Below, piece by piece: positions 1 through 5,592 of a DNA stretch of 22,637 nucleotides (positions are counted from its first letter, which is position 1; each line of letters starts with the position of its first letter). The DNA is from a virus. The stretch is taken from the IMG/VR virus record IMGVR_UViG_3300006810_000433, positions 1 through 22,637 of that record. One strand, 5' to 3'. Below the pieces are notes generated by a model, which was not told the origin of the DNA, ran no database searches, and saw nothing but the letters and a program-made list of their open reading frames with translations. A program made the translations under genes and the position numbers.

Positions 1-146
1 AGTTCGTTCACTTCGCAATAGTGAACGATAGCATCAATATAATTGATTTTTTCTTCGGCAACAATTTTTTCAATTTCTAATGCAAATTTAGAAGGTGTGA
101 GAAATTTTTTCTCAATCGCCTGTTCTAGTTCTTTATTCGGTTCCAT
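1..146 (-). CDS. 33: gp33-type late transcription coactivator (3' end cut by window)
   Basis: The first 48 residues are visible, starting MEPNKELEQAIEKKF and including EKINYIDAIVHYCE; the frame is open to the window edge. This matches my recollection of the phage late-transcription coactivator family (T4 gp33 type), which in T4 bridges RNA polymerase and the sliding clamp to activate late promoters. The start ATG lies 11 nt before the stop codon of the exonuclease, giving a 14-nt overlap and suggesting translational coupling as the last visible gene of the thyX-phoH operon. A weak GGAA Shine-Dalgarno precedes the start. Late-promoter octamers elsewhere in the window fit the presence of this factor. 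The family call is from motif memory, not a search. Confidence 0.72.
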   Translation of the reverse strand, partial: MEPNKELEQAIEKKFLTPSKFALEIEKIVAEEKINYIDAIVHYCEVNE

Positions 147-813
147 AGAGTTCCAGTTTATCTCTAACAAACTTTCTAATGTATTCGGTGAGAAGTTTGA
201 TGTACTTTGATTTGTCTCGTTCTTCATAGACGACGCATTCTCCATTTTCGCAAGCCATAATAATTACAAGTTTTTTAACTGAAATACCAGTCAGTTCGTA
301 CAGCATACAACCATATGCCATGCACTGCACAAAATAGTGATCGATCCACTCCCGTGGTTTTGGTTTCTTGGATGTTTTGAAATCAATTATTGCTAGTTCG
401 CCTTCATATTCGGCAATACAATCAACCGTTCCGGCAATACCAAGTTGTTTACTATATAGGGAACCCTCAAGTGCATGGATATTATCAATCTTGTTTAGTT
501 TAGATTTAGAGATCTTAAAAAGAAAATCTGAAATAGGTTGAACCTTTGGCAGTTCTTCATTCTTTAAAAAGTGTTCAGTTAGAGTATGCATATCCGTACC
601 ACGACTTGTAGCAGCTTTAGTGATACGATCTGCCTCCTCGTTTCCTACTTTCTTTCGCCATTTTACAAAGATCTCTTTATTAAAATGACTAGTCACCGAA
701 GTGATGGAGACCAGTCGGAGGAGTTCTTCTGCATCAGGAACAGAGTAGTATCTTACTCCATCAATAGTCTCCCTCTCAAGTTGAGGGAGGTTAATATCAA
801 CATGATTAAACAT
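133..813 (-). CDS. PD-(D/E)XK (RecB/Cas4-like) exonuclease
   Basis: This 226-aa protein has the RecB-type nuclease signature in order: RGTDMH at about 71-76, GTVD at 128-131 (first metal-binding Asp), IIDFKTSK at 142-149 (the D-x-K pair of motif III), and Q163-CMA-Y167, the QxxxY motif typical of RecB/Cas4/AddB nucleases. Such proteins are Mg-dependent DNA exonucleases acting in phage recombination or host DNA degradation. No iron-sulphur cysteine cluster is evident, so it is not a classical Cas4. Start and upstream stop share a base (TAATG with phoH), pointing to coupled translation. The fold assignment is good; the exact substrate is inferred. Confidence 0.82.
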   Translation of the reverse strand: MFNHVDINLPQLERETIDGVRYYSVPDAEELLRLVSITSVTSHFNKEIFVKWRKKVGNEEADRITKAATSRGTDMHTLTEHFLKNEELPKVQPISDFLFKISKSKLNKIDNIHALEGSLYSKQLGIAGTVDCIAEYEGELAIIDFKTSKKPKPREWIDHYFVQCMAYGCMLYELTGISVKKLVIIMACENGECVVYEERDKSKYIKLLTEYIRKFVRDKLELYGTE

Positions 814-1574
814 TAAAAACCAGAATCAATTTTTGCAGTTAGGTATTCTTTGACAAGACCGGAACGAACAATATCATCAATATCAAATTCAATAATACCA
901 AAAGATGGCATTTTACGCAAGATGTTCATGAAATCAACGATACCATTTCTTTCATTTGACTTATTCAAATCAGACTGGCGAGCATCACCACAGAAACAAA
1001 TTTTTGTATTTTCACCAACACGAGTGATAATAGAATCTAGTTCATGGAAGTTAAGATTCTGAAACTCGTCAACAATGATAATCGAATTATCGAGAGTAGT
1101 TCCACGAAGAAATGATGTACTCCAGAACTTAATTGTTTCTTGTGCTTTGAGATTGCCATAGAGCATCTCAAAATCTGCATCACTTGGCATCTGGAACATA
1201 TACTTCACCATATTCTTATAAGGAATTTGGTAAATATCTGCCTTATCGTCATGATCTCCAGGAAGAAAACCAATTTCTCTCGTAGCAACAAGTGATCTTA
1301 CAAGATAAATTCTCTCATAAGGTGTTCTTTCATCAAGAACATCTCGTAGTGCATTAAAAAGAGTGATGAAAGTTTTTCCAGTCCCAGCACAACCATATGC
1401 AACTATATGTTTTCCTTCACCATACTCTTTAAATAGATTTTTTTGATTTTCTGTAAGAGGTTCTATATCAACCAAATATTCCGAACTTAAGGGTTTTTTC
1501 CTTTTCATCTGCTTGGTTGTAAGACCAACTCCAATTGGTTGGTCATTTGCAGATGCTCTTTTTCTTCTTGCCAT
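813..1574 (-). CDS. phoH: PhoH-like P-loop ATPase
   Basis: This 253-aa protein has a Walker A motif GCAGTGKT at 61-68, IGFLPGD at 101-107, Walker B IIIVDE at 165-170 followed by FQN, and CGDARQSD at 195-202, ending with the family-like segment DIVRSGLVKEYL at 234-245. This is the single-domain PhoH ATPase found in most T4-like cyanophages. The family is related to helicase-type ATPases, but its phage role is unsettled; the phosphate-starvation link comes from E. coli. The basic N-terminus (about 30 residues rich in K/R) may contact nucleic acid. It lies 2 nt after the FmdB-like gene and overlaps the exonuclease start by one base, so it is an operon member. The Shine-Dalgarno is weak. Confidence 0.95.
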   Translation of the reverse strand: MARRKRASANDQPIGVGLTTKQMKRKKPLSSEYLVDIEPLTENQKNLFKEYGEGKHIVAYGCAGTGKTFITLFNALRDVLDERTPYERIYLVRSLVATREIGFLPGDHDDKADIYQIPYKNMVKYMFQMPSDADFEMLYGNLKAQETIKFWSTSFLRGTTLDNSIIIVDEFQNLNFHELDSIITRVGENTKICFCGDARQSDLNKSNERNGIVDFMNILRKMPSFGIIEFDIDDIVRSGLVKEYLTAKIDSGF

Positions 1575-1576
1575 AC

Positions 1577-1822
1577 TTAGATTTTTGAAATATTTGATCC
1601 GGGAACTGATGCAGCTTTAGAAAGAACATCGTTCCATCCTGGGTTTTTCTTACGAAGTTTATCTTTCCACTCTCCAACTTCACCAATAGAAGGTGCGTTT
1701 TCTGGAGTATAGTATCTCTCCCAATCAGGATTATCTTCTCTCCACTGATCCCAAGCATGAACGCTCATTACAACGTCTTTGGTTTCACCAGTTTCTTTAT
1801 GTTTTACAGGATATGTTGCCAT
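1577..1822 (-). CDS. Small FmdB-like protein, cysteine-free
   Basis: This 81-aa protein starts MATYPVKHKETGE and carries DNPDWERYYTPENAPSIGE in the middle and KNPGWNDVLSKA near the end. The pattern of a short beta start (MxTYxxxxxxTGE), a D/NPDxER motif, an APSIG segment and a C-terminal WxxVLxK helix resembles phage FmdB-like proteins. The zinc-binding cysteines of bacterial FmdB are absent, so zinc binding is unlikely here. Function is unknown. It lies 2 nt upstream of phoH and 24 nt after the oxygenase stop, with a CTAAATA late-type motif in that gap. There is no obvious Shine-Dalgarno before the ATG. The family link is tentative. Confidence 0.75.
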   Translation of the reverse strand: MATYPVKHKETGETKDVVMSVHAWDQWREDNPDWERYYTPENAPSIGEVGEWKDKLRKKNPGWNDVLSKAASVPGSNISKI

Positions 1823-1843
1823 AGTTATAAATTCAATTAAATG

Positions 1844-1850
1844 TATTTAG
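1844..1850 (-). promoter_or_regulatory. Candidate late promoter CTAAATA
   Basis: CTAAATA overlaps the stop codon of the 2OG oxygenase gene and sits 22 nt before the ATG of the FmdB-like gene. It resembles the T4-type late box TATAAATA and could give phoH, exonuclease and gp33 their own late transcript. The motif is short, so chance is possible. Confidence 0.4.
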
Positions 1851-2356
1851 AAGTAGTTTATGATGACATTAAATCTAAATTTTTGATCCGTACATGAATA
1901 AGAACGATGAGGAACAGAAGGATCAAATAAAATTAGACGATTTGCTTTACTTTCAATTTTACCATAACCCATAATTTCAGTAGATCCATTGCAATCATTC
2001 AAACTAAAAAGTACTCCTTTGTGAGGAAAATCTGCATCCTGGTGCCAACGATGAGCAACATTATGTGAAGTTTGTGGATAGCAATTTATTTTTGAGCGGA
2101 TTATTGCTTTAACATAAAATTCTTCATGAAACTTGGAGAATAATTTTTCTCCAAAATCTTTAAAAAACTCACTTTTCGGAACAAAATTGTCATATATCAT
2201 ATGCCCAAACAAAATGTGATTATTTGGTTCTGGTGTATTTAATTTTACGATACTTTCTGGTATTATATAATGAGCTTTTCTAGCAATATTTGCAAGATAT
2301 GAAAGATCATTATAATCTAAAAAATCATCAATAATAACGGGATCTTTAGAGTCCAT
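1847..2356 (-). CDS. 2OG-Fe(II) oxygenase-like protein
   Basis: This 169-aa protein has the double-stranded beta-helix metal site: HQD (H105, D107) within AHRWHQDADF, a distal His at 150 in DPSVPHRSY, and R161 in KFRFNVIINY, the expected 2-oxoglutarate anchor. Proteins of this fold use 2OG, O2 and Fe(II) to hydroxylate or demethylate proteins, nucleic acids or small molecules; the substrate here is unknown. A GTG start six bases upstream is possible, but the ATG at 2356 forms TAATG with the thyX stop and is preferred. It sits between thyX and the FmdB-like gene. Base composition is more AT-rich than thyX, hinting at a separate origin. Confidence 0.8.
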   Translation of the reverse strand: MDSKDPVIIDDFLDYNDLSYLANIARKAHYIIPESIVKLNTPEPNNHILFGHMIYDNFVPKSEFFKDFGEKLFSKFHEEFYVKAIIRSKINCYPQTSHNVAHRWHQDADFPHKGVLFSLNDCNGSTEIMGYGKIESKANRLILFDPSVPHRSYSCTDQKFRFNVIINYF

Positions 2357-2988
2357 TACCACTCCATTGCTTCTGCAACAGCGGGAAACTGTTCAATAAA
2401 GATTTCCTTAGCGCCTAGTGCAATATCCATGTGCTCCTTCTGTGTGCCATTTGCAGAACGCAAATCGATATAATGAATCCATGAGCGCACAGAACCCGTC
2501 ATGTAGATTCTTGTTGGTGTTGCCAAAGGAAGCACAAACCGAGCACACTCCTTTGCAATTGATGCATCAAGCATCTCTTTATAGAGTTTCATTCCTTCTT
2601 CAAAGTGCTTTTGCATTTTGATTTGGAACTCCTGACGGACAAACGGATCAATATCATCAATAGAATTCTGACGATTCTTGGTGTCTTGCCTGCGTAGTTC
2701 AGGTAGAGGGATCGTCTCCGCGAGTAGGGAAGAATCAGCATACCGTTGTGAAAATTCTTGATATGTAAAGGATCTATGACGAAGCACTTGAGCTGCCACA
2801 CCCCTGGTGGTATTGATTTCCAGGGTCATAAATGCCTGCTCAAAAATGCTCCAGTGTTGGTGCTTCACACAATACTTAAGGAGTCCAGAGAACTTCTCAT
2901 TCTCCTGGTTATTGGGGTTGGAGACACGGGCACAATATGCCATGTGTTTTTCTGCATCAGGAGTTACACTAATCAGTTTTACGCTCAT
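2356..2988 (-). CDS. thyX: Flavin-dependent thymidylate synthase ThyX
   Basis: This 210-aa protein has the ThyX signature RHR-x7-S: R70, H71, R72 followed by SFTYQEF and S80, then QRYA. The C-terminal half has the SVRSWIHYIDLR helix typical of the family. ThyX makes dTMP from dUMP with methylene-tetrahydrofolate, FAD and NADPH as a homotetramer, feeding phage DNA synthesis. The length is normal for the family. The start overlaps the preceding stop as ATGA, and the stop forms TAATG with the next ATG, so the gene is embedded in a coupled operon. The usual AQ.EIR end of the substrate motif appears altered (TQKEHMDIA), which is a mild deviation. Confidence 0.97.
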   Translation of the reverse strand: MSVKLISVTPDAEKHMAYCARVSNPNNQENEKFSGLLKYCVKHQHWSIFEQAFMTLEINTTRGVAAQVLRHRSFTYQEFSQRYADSSLLAETIPLPELRRQDTKNRQNSIDDIDPFVRQEFQIKMQKHFEEGMKLYKEMLDASIAKECARFVLPLATPTRIYMTGSVRSWIHYIDLRSANGTQKEHMDIALGAKEIFIEQFPAVAEAMEW

Positions 2989-3170
2989 TTCTTACCAAAT
3001 CCTTTGAATGTTTTTGCATCAATTCTATCAATTTCTTCTTTGATAGATTTAATATTTTTCCTGTATTCCAAAATCTCTTCATCAGAATACAAGTGTTCTT
3101 GCTTAATCAATCTATTAAGCAATTTTAGAAGTTTCTTCGCTCTATTTGTGTTACTAATCCGGGTATCCAT
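2985..3170 (-). CDS. Small helical protein of unknown function
   Basis: This 61-aa protein starts MDTRISNTNRAKKLLKLL and is rich in charged, heptad-like residues (RKNIKSIKEEIDRIDAK), so it is probably all-helical or a coiled coil. Several in-frame starts exist (TTG 3182, ATG 3176, 3173 and 3170). The GAGG just before the ATG run lies six bases upstream of the ATG at 3170, which gives the best Shine-Dalgarno spacing, so that start was chosen. It overlaps the upstream gene's end by 17 nt and thyX's start by 4 nt (ATGA). I do not recognise a family. Confidence 0.7.
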   Translation of the reverse strand: MDTRISNTNRAKKLLKLLNRLIKQEHLYSDEEILEYRKNIKSIKEEIDRIDAKTFKGFGKK

Positions 3171-3321
3171 CATCATCCTCAAAAATTTCGTCGTAATCTT
3201 GTAAGATTGTTTTTGGAGATTCTTTTACATAAGCATCAACATCAGAATACACTTCTGCTTTCAAACCATCAACAAGTAATTCTAAATTACGAACAATTAG
3301 TTTTAGTCGTTCTCTGTCCAT
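3154..3321 (-). CDS. Small acidic protein of unknown function
   Basis: This 55-aa protein begins MDRERLKLIVRNLELLVDGL and ends in a strongly acidic tail (DYDEIFEDDDGYPD). The first half is a predicted amphipathic helix. A GTG at 3339 would add six residues, but it falls at the expected transcription start of the promoter at 3345-3373, leaving no leader, so the ATG at 3321 is preferred. This is the first gene of the operon running through thyX to gp33. It resembles small conserved hypotheticals I associate with cyanophages; the function is unknown. Confidence 0.7.
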   Translation of the reverse strand: MDRERLKLIVRNLELLVDGLKAEVYSDVDAYVKESPKTILQDYDEIFEDDDGYPD

Positions 3322-3344
3322 ACATAATTGATATTCCACAATTA

Positions 3345-3373
3345 ATTATAACACAAAAAAGAGGGGTGATCAA
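3345..3373 (-). promoter_or_regulatory. Host-type promoter overlapping a terminator
   Basis: A -10 box TATAAT (3345-3350) is preceded, at exactly 17 bp, by TTGATC (3368-3373). The -35 lies in the loop of the upstream intrinsic terminator, and the right stem arm plus T-tract form the spacer. Expected start of transcription is near 3338, just ahead of the small acidic gene and the thyX operon. Confidence 0.75.
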
Positions 3374-3381
3374 TCCCCTCT
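3354..3381 (-). terminator. Rho-independent terminator
   Basis: On the minus strand AGAGGGG (3375-3381) pairs with CCCCTCT (3360-3366) around an 8-nt loop, followed by T6 overlapping the stem end (3355-3360). It lies 19 nt after the stop of the 56-aa gene and should end that transcript. Confidence 0.88.
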
Positions 3382-3399
3382 ACATTTTATATTTTAGTA

Positions 3400-3570
3400 C
3401 TAATTTAGAATTTTGCGACAAATACGTTTACATGTTGCCTGATCATCATCGCACTCAATTAGACAGTCAAAATAATCATTAACAAGATCGAGTTCCTCAT
3501 TACATCGGGTTAAGGTACACTCAATATGCATCCACTCTGCTAATTGATTGCGAGAAATGATATTGTGCAT
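3400..3570 (-). CDS. Small Cys-rich protein of unknown function
   Basis: This 56-aa protein starts MHNIISRNQLAEWMHIEC and has five cysteines (IEC, TRC, FDC, IEC, TCKRIC region), with an acidic stretch (ECDDDQ) and a basic end (CKRICRKILN). The cysteines are not in a clear zinc-finger spacing. A near-consensus Shine-Dalgarno GGAGGTGAT directly before the ATG at 3570 fixes the start over the TTG at 3585. It stands alone between two terminators and may be read from the CTAAATA motif at 3654-3660. No family is recognised with confidence. Confidence 0.72.
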   Translation of the reverse strand: MHNIISRNQLAEWMHIECTLTRCNEELDLVNDYFDCLIECDDDQATCKRICRKILN

Positions 3571-3653
3571 ATCACCTCCATGCAATTTTACACATTACAA
3601 AAATGACAAAAGAATTTGATCTCAGGTCATAACTGTACCTCTGAATTCTACCA

Positions 3654-3660
3654 TATTTAG
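3654..3660 (-). promoter_or_regulatory. Candidate late promoter in 3571-3723 gap
   Basis: CTAAATA lies 84 nt before the ATG of the 56-aa gene in an otherwise gene-free AT-rich gap (3571-3723). It is the only promoter-like motif I can see there; no well-spaced -35/-10 pair was found. The gap also holds a small GAGT/ACTC hairpin and no convincing gene. Confidence 0.35.
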
Positions 3661-3723
3661 AACGATTGTGTGTAAATTAATACAGTCAGGTAATAAAAAT
3701 TTATGCCTACGAGTTTATACTCA

Positions 3724-3754
3724 TAAAAAAAAGAGAGGTTAATTAACCTCTCTT
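3724..3754 (-). terminator. Strong Rho-independent terminator
   Basis: A perfect 10-bp stem, AAGAGAGGTT (3745-3754) with AACCTCTCTT (3731-3740), and an AATT loop are followed by a minus-strand T-tract. The stop codon of the 31-aa microprotein lies inside the stem and loop, so the terminator ends the three-gene cassette directly. Confidence 0.93.
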
Positions 3755-3838
3755 AATTAGTAAGATTTCTCCATATATGATAGTTATAAATGCAATACAA
3801 AATAGAGATAGAATTCCTGCTACTTGTAGTGCTTCCAC
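3743..3838 (-). CDS. 31-aa single-pass membrane microprotein
   Basis: The predicted product starts MEALQVAGILSLFCIAFI and has one strongly hydrophobic span (about residues 5-28) ending in LLIKRG, so it would be an inner-membrane or thylakoid-associated peptide. The start is GTG, with a weak AGAAG upstream, only 4 nt after the DUF4278-like gene's stop. Its TAA lies within the terminator hairpin, so the reading frame uses all the space left in the transcript. Single-span phage microproteins often act on host membranes or as accessory holins, but nothing here shows a function. Confidence 0.6.
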   Translation of the reverse strand: MEALQVAGILSLFCIAFITIIYGEILLIKRG

Positions 3839-3842
3839 AACA

Positions 3843-4007
3843 TCACTTCTGATAAGTATGACCGCGATAGCAAAATGTTCCATGAACTTCATCAACATTT
3901 TGCTTGCACTCAAACTTTACACCACGATATGTGGTCATAGCAATTTGTGCATCGTGCAGTGCTGCTGCTTTTTGAATCTGCTTTTTGATCAGAGAAAGTC
4001 TGTTCAT
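3843..4007 (-). CDS. DUF4278-like small protein
   Basis: This 54-aa protein starts MNRLSLIKKQIQKAAALH and ends with TTYRGVKFECKQ followed by a second YRGHTYQK. The paired YRG motifs resemble DUF4278, a short domain common in cyanobacteria and their phages, with no known function. The N-terminal 24 residues form a probable helix. A good Shine-Dalgarno (AGGAG, 8 nt before ATG) supports the start. It is the middle gene of a promoter-to-terminator cassette, 46 nt after the 53-aa gene and 4 nt before the membrane microprotein. The family link is by motif only. Confidence 0.78.
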   Translation of the reverse strand: MNRLSLIKKQIQKAAALHDAQIAMTTYRGVKFECKQNVDEVHGTFCYRGHTYQK

Positions 4008-4042
4008 TGTAGGTTCTCCTGAAAGAGTAGGGTGAATTTAAT

Positions 4043-4070
4043 CTCCCGTTCCTTCAGTCGTTTGCGTCCC
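4043..4070 (-). repeat. GGGACGCAA-N9-GGAACGGGAG element, copy 2
   Basis: Minus-strand GGGACGCAA, 9 nt, then GGAACGGGAG. It spans the last codons of the 53-aa gene (WDAND and stop) and runs into the following gap. It matches copy 1 at 4226-4252 in both blocks and in spacing. Confidence 0.75.
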
Positions 4071-4215
4071 ATGGACATTCAGGTGTTGCTTCTTGAATTA
4101 CTTCAATAAGCTCAACCTTAACTTGATTATTTAAATTTTCATTAGCATTAATGCGACTAATCATGTCAGCAGCATCAGTACAATGAATACTCGAATAAAA
4201 TAATAAATCAAACAT
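4054..4215 (-). CDS. 53-aa small protein, first gene of early-type cassette
   Basis: The product starts MFDLLFYSSIHCTDAADM and continues with ISRINANENL and VKVELIEVIQEATPE, ending CPWDAND. It is probably helical, with two cysteines. The ATG at 4215 follows GGAACGGAG by 10 nt, a usable Shine-Dalgarno. It is the first gene after the TTGACT-17-TATAAT promoter, with a structured leader of about 55 nt. I associate similar small proteins with cyanophages but know no function. Position behind a host-type promoter suggests early expression. Confidence 0.75.
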   Translation of the reverse strand: MFDLLFYSSIHCTDAADMISRINANENLNNQVKVELIEVIQEATPECPWDAND

Positions 4216-4266
4216 GGGATGAACGCTCCGTTCCGCGACTTACTTGCGTCCCCGAAGGGATGAACG
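4216..4266 (-). promoter_or_regulatory. Structured 5' leader with UUCG hairpin and direct repeats
   Basis: The leader of the cassette has CGTTCATCCC twice (4257-4266 and 4216-4225, 41 bp apart), the second touching the ATG. The first forms UCCC-UUCG-GGGA (4249-4260), a compact tetraloop hairpin. The Shine-Dalgarno GGAACGGAG lies between the copies. Confidence 0.6.
4226..4252 (-). repeat. GGGACGCAA-N9-GGAACGGAG element, copy 1
   Basis: Minus-strand GGGACGCAA, 9 nt, then GGAACGGAG in the leader of the 53-aa gene, where the last block serves as Shine-Dalgarno. The second copy is 182 bp further along the transcript at 4043-4070. Confidence 0.75.
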
Positions 4267-4276
4267 ACCTGTGTAT

Positions 4277-4305
4277 ATTATAACTTATACATTCTATCTA
4301 GTCAA
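4277..4305 (-). promoter_or_regulatory. Strong host-type (sigma-70) promoter
   Basis: TTGACT (4300-4305), a 17-bp spacer and a perfect TATAAT (4277-4282) precede the three-gene cassette. Expected start is near 4270. The same hexamers and spacing occur at 7751-7779. Confidence 0.88.
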
Positions 4306-4371
4306 GTTCTTTTGTAACATATGATACAATTTTATAAAATCTTTACAGATCAAAATTTTTGGCGAATTTTT

Positions 4372-4389
4372 TTTCCCCGATCTGGGAAA
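4372..4389 (-). other. Hairpin abutting a stop codon
   Basis: Minus-strand TTTCCC pairs with GGGAAA around a 6-nt loop directly after the stop of the 84-aa gene. It is followed by an A-run, not a T-run, so it is not a standard intrinsic terminator; it might protect the 3' end. The rest of 4306-4371 holds nothing I can identify. Confidence 0.4.
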
Positions 4390-4644
4390 TCACTTTCGCT
4401 TTTTGGTTTCGGGTGGTTTAACGCCCCACAACTTAGGATTGATTCTTCCTTCAGTCTGATTCATGGTCACAAAATCTTTCCTATACTTATCATAATAATG
4501 GTCAAAGATTTCTACTTGTTTTGCTGCAGCAGCAATGTCATAATGTGACACTCCATCAATTTTATATTCTACTAGAAATGAGTTGTTAGGAAGTGTTCGA
4601 TCTTCTGCAGGTTCTTTACCACAATCTTCAAAAAGTAGTTTCAT
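4390..4644 (-). CDS. Small protein of unknown function
   Basis: This 84-aa protein starts MKLLFEDCGKEPAED, with EYKIDGVSHYDIAAAAKQ in the middle and a basic end (PPETKKRK). The ATG at 4644 lies 5 nt after the DUF6433-like stop; the TTG at 4653 has better Shine-Dalgarno spacing from GGGGAGG, so the start is not certain. Composition suggests a soluble alpha/beta protein. It ends the operon that begins near 5623. I recognise it only as a cyanophage-type hypothetical protein. Confidence 0.72.
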   Translation of the reverse strand: MKLLFEDCGKEPAEDRTLPNNSFLVEYKIDGVSHYDIAAAAKQVEIFDHYYDKYRKDFVTMNQTEGRINPKLWGVKPPETKKRK

Positions 4645-4649
4645 AAGTT

Positions 4650-5249
4650 TCAAGAACGACCTCCCCAATTAATGTCAGGATATGCTTCACTAACAACATC
4701 TTTTGTAATTTTATATCTTTCAGAAAGTTTTTTATCTTTAACCAAACAAATAATTTCTGCTTCAAGTGGATGCAATCCTTCAAGAAGATTAATAAACATA
4801 GATTCACGTCTAATTGAAGACAAATTTTGATTACCACCTTTAACAAAATGATAAAAGTTTTTTGCTTCTCTACGAATTGTAGTTCTTGCTTGAGTATCAC
4901 TCACTCCCATCGAAAAAGAACCCTTCTCATACATTAAACGAGTTGCTTCATCAATTTTTGTTGAAAGAGTTCCACTATAAGAAGTTTGGTCCGCATATCC
5001 AGAATACGGAACTTCTCCATCAGGAAGAAGCGAAATAACAGTTTCATCAAAGTTCCAAATAAACAGTGAAACTAGTGAATCATGCCTATACTTTTTAAGT
5101 ACCTCTATTTTTTTTGCTTTTGTCCTTTGTTTAGAAGTTAAATCAAATACCTCAAACGCAAGGGGATTATTTGGAAGATCTTGAATTGGTGTAGAGGTAC
5201 TTCTCTTTTTAGTCGTTGTTGTCGTCTTCTTCGATTTGGTTGTCGTCAT
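4650..5249 (-). CDS. DUF6433-like cyanophage protein
   Basis: This 199-aa protein has a Thr/Lys-rich low-complexity start (MTTTKSKKTTTTTKKRST), then a folded part with NNPLAFEVFDLTSKQRTKAKK, LVSLFIWNFDETVISLLPDG and ESMFINLLEGLHPLEAEII near the end, closing on AYPDINWGGRS. I recall these blocks from the DUF6433 family of T4-like cyanophages; no function is known. The ATG at 5249 is preferred to 5282 because relatives start with a Thr-rich tail and it reduces overlap, but it still overlaps the membrane-protein gene by 41 nt in another frame. The basic tail could bind nucleic acid. Confidence 0.82.
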   Translation of the reverse strand: MTTTKSKKTTTTTKKRSTSTPIQDLPNNPLAFEVFDLTSKQRTKAKKIEVLKKYRHDSLVSLFIWNFDETVISLLPDGEVPYSGYADQTSYSGTLSTKIDEATRLMYEKGSFSMGVSDTQARTTIRREAKNFYHFVKGGNQNLSSIRRESMFINLLEGLHPLEAEIICLVKDKKLSERYKITKDVVSEAYPDINWGGRS

Positions 5250-5442
5250 AATAGTTTTCAAAATTAAATGCAATGACCTCATCAGGAATCAGGTTACCCT
5301 GATTATCAAACATTTCGGGGTGAGGTCTTGGTACTTCCCGATAGTTCATCATATATTCTCTTGCAGTCCAACCTCCTATAAGTCCCACGATTAAAAACAA
5401 TACGGTCATGAATGAACCGAAAACTAAACTAACTGCTAACAT
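5209..5442 (-). CDS. 77-aa single-pass membrane protein
   Basis: It begins MLAVSLVFGSFMTVLFLIVG and stays hydrophobic to about residue 24, then GGWTAREYMMNY and a polar acidic tail (NFENYYDDNQIEEDDNND). This is a signal-anchor layout with no cleavage motif, so a membrane-anchored protein with a soluble C-terminal tail is likely. The ATG at 5442 has GAGGTAAG at good distance; the longer frame lacks a proper start. Its acidic 3' end overlaps the Thr-rich start of the next gene for 41 nt. It looks like a conserved cyanophage hypothetical; the function is unknown. Confidence 0.78.
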   Translation of the reverse strand: MLAVSLVFGSFMTVLFLIVGLIGGWTAREYMMNYREVPRPHPEMFDNQGNLIPDEVIAFNFENYYDDNQIEEDDNND

Positions 5443-5505
5443 TTTTCTTACCTCGGGAAACTCGTTTCTTCTTTTTTGAATTAAAGGAAAACTCAAAATA
5501 GATGT

Positions 5506-5583
5506 TTACTTCCCGATTGAGAAAGCAAACCATCTTTTCAAAAATGATATGAAATGGTTGTGTCTGCTTTCTCTTACCTCCAT
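5506..5583 (-). CDS. Possible 25-aa microprotein
   Basis: ATG to TAA reads MEVRESRHNHFISFLKRWF and six further residues. It is basic and aromatic with an amphipathic helix pattern. It fills the gap between nrdC and the membrane protein, 40 nt after the late promoter octamer. No Shine-Dalgarno precedes the ATG, so translation is uncertain. Without it 5443-5630 holds only the promoter and hairpin. Confidence 0.42.
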   Translation of the reverse strand: MEVRESRHNHFISFLKRWFAFSIGK

Positions 5584-5592
5584 TAAGTATAA

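Noticed and set aside
1543-1758. 71-aa minus-strand frame overlapping phoH and the FmdB-like gene
   Set aside because: Fully covered by two real genes in another frame; no family signal.
3622-3654. Ten-codon frame MVEFRGTVMT before the 56-aa gene
   Set aside because: No Shine-Dalgarno and very short; could be a leader peptide but nothing supports it.
3777-4022. 81-aa plus-strand frame opposite the small-gene cassette
   Set aside because: Lies antisense to two better-supported minus-strand genes with Shine-Dalgarno, promoter and terminator.
4372-4389. Intrinsic terminator for the 84-aa gene
   Set aside because: The hairpin is followed by A residues in the transcribed sense, so it lacks the needed U-tract; listed only as a hairpin.
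4628-4900. 90-aa minus-strand frame within the DUF6433-like gene
   Set aside because: Out-of-frame shadow rich in Leu/Lys; no start signal.
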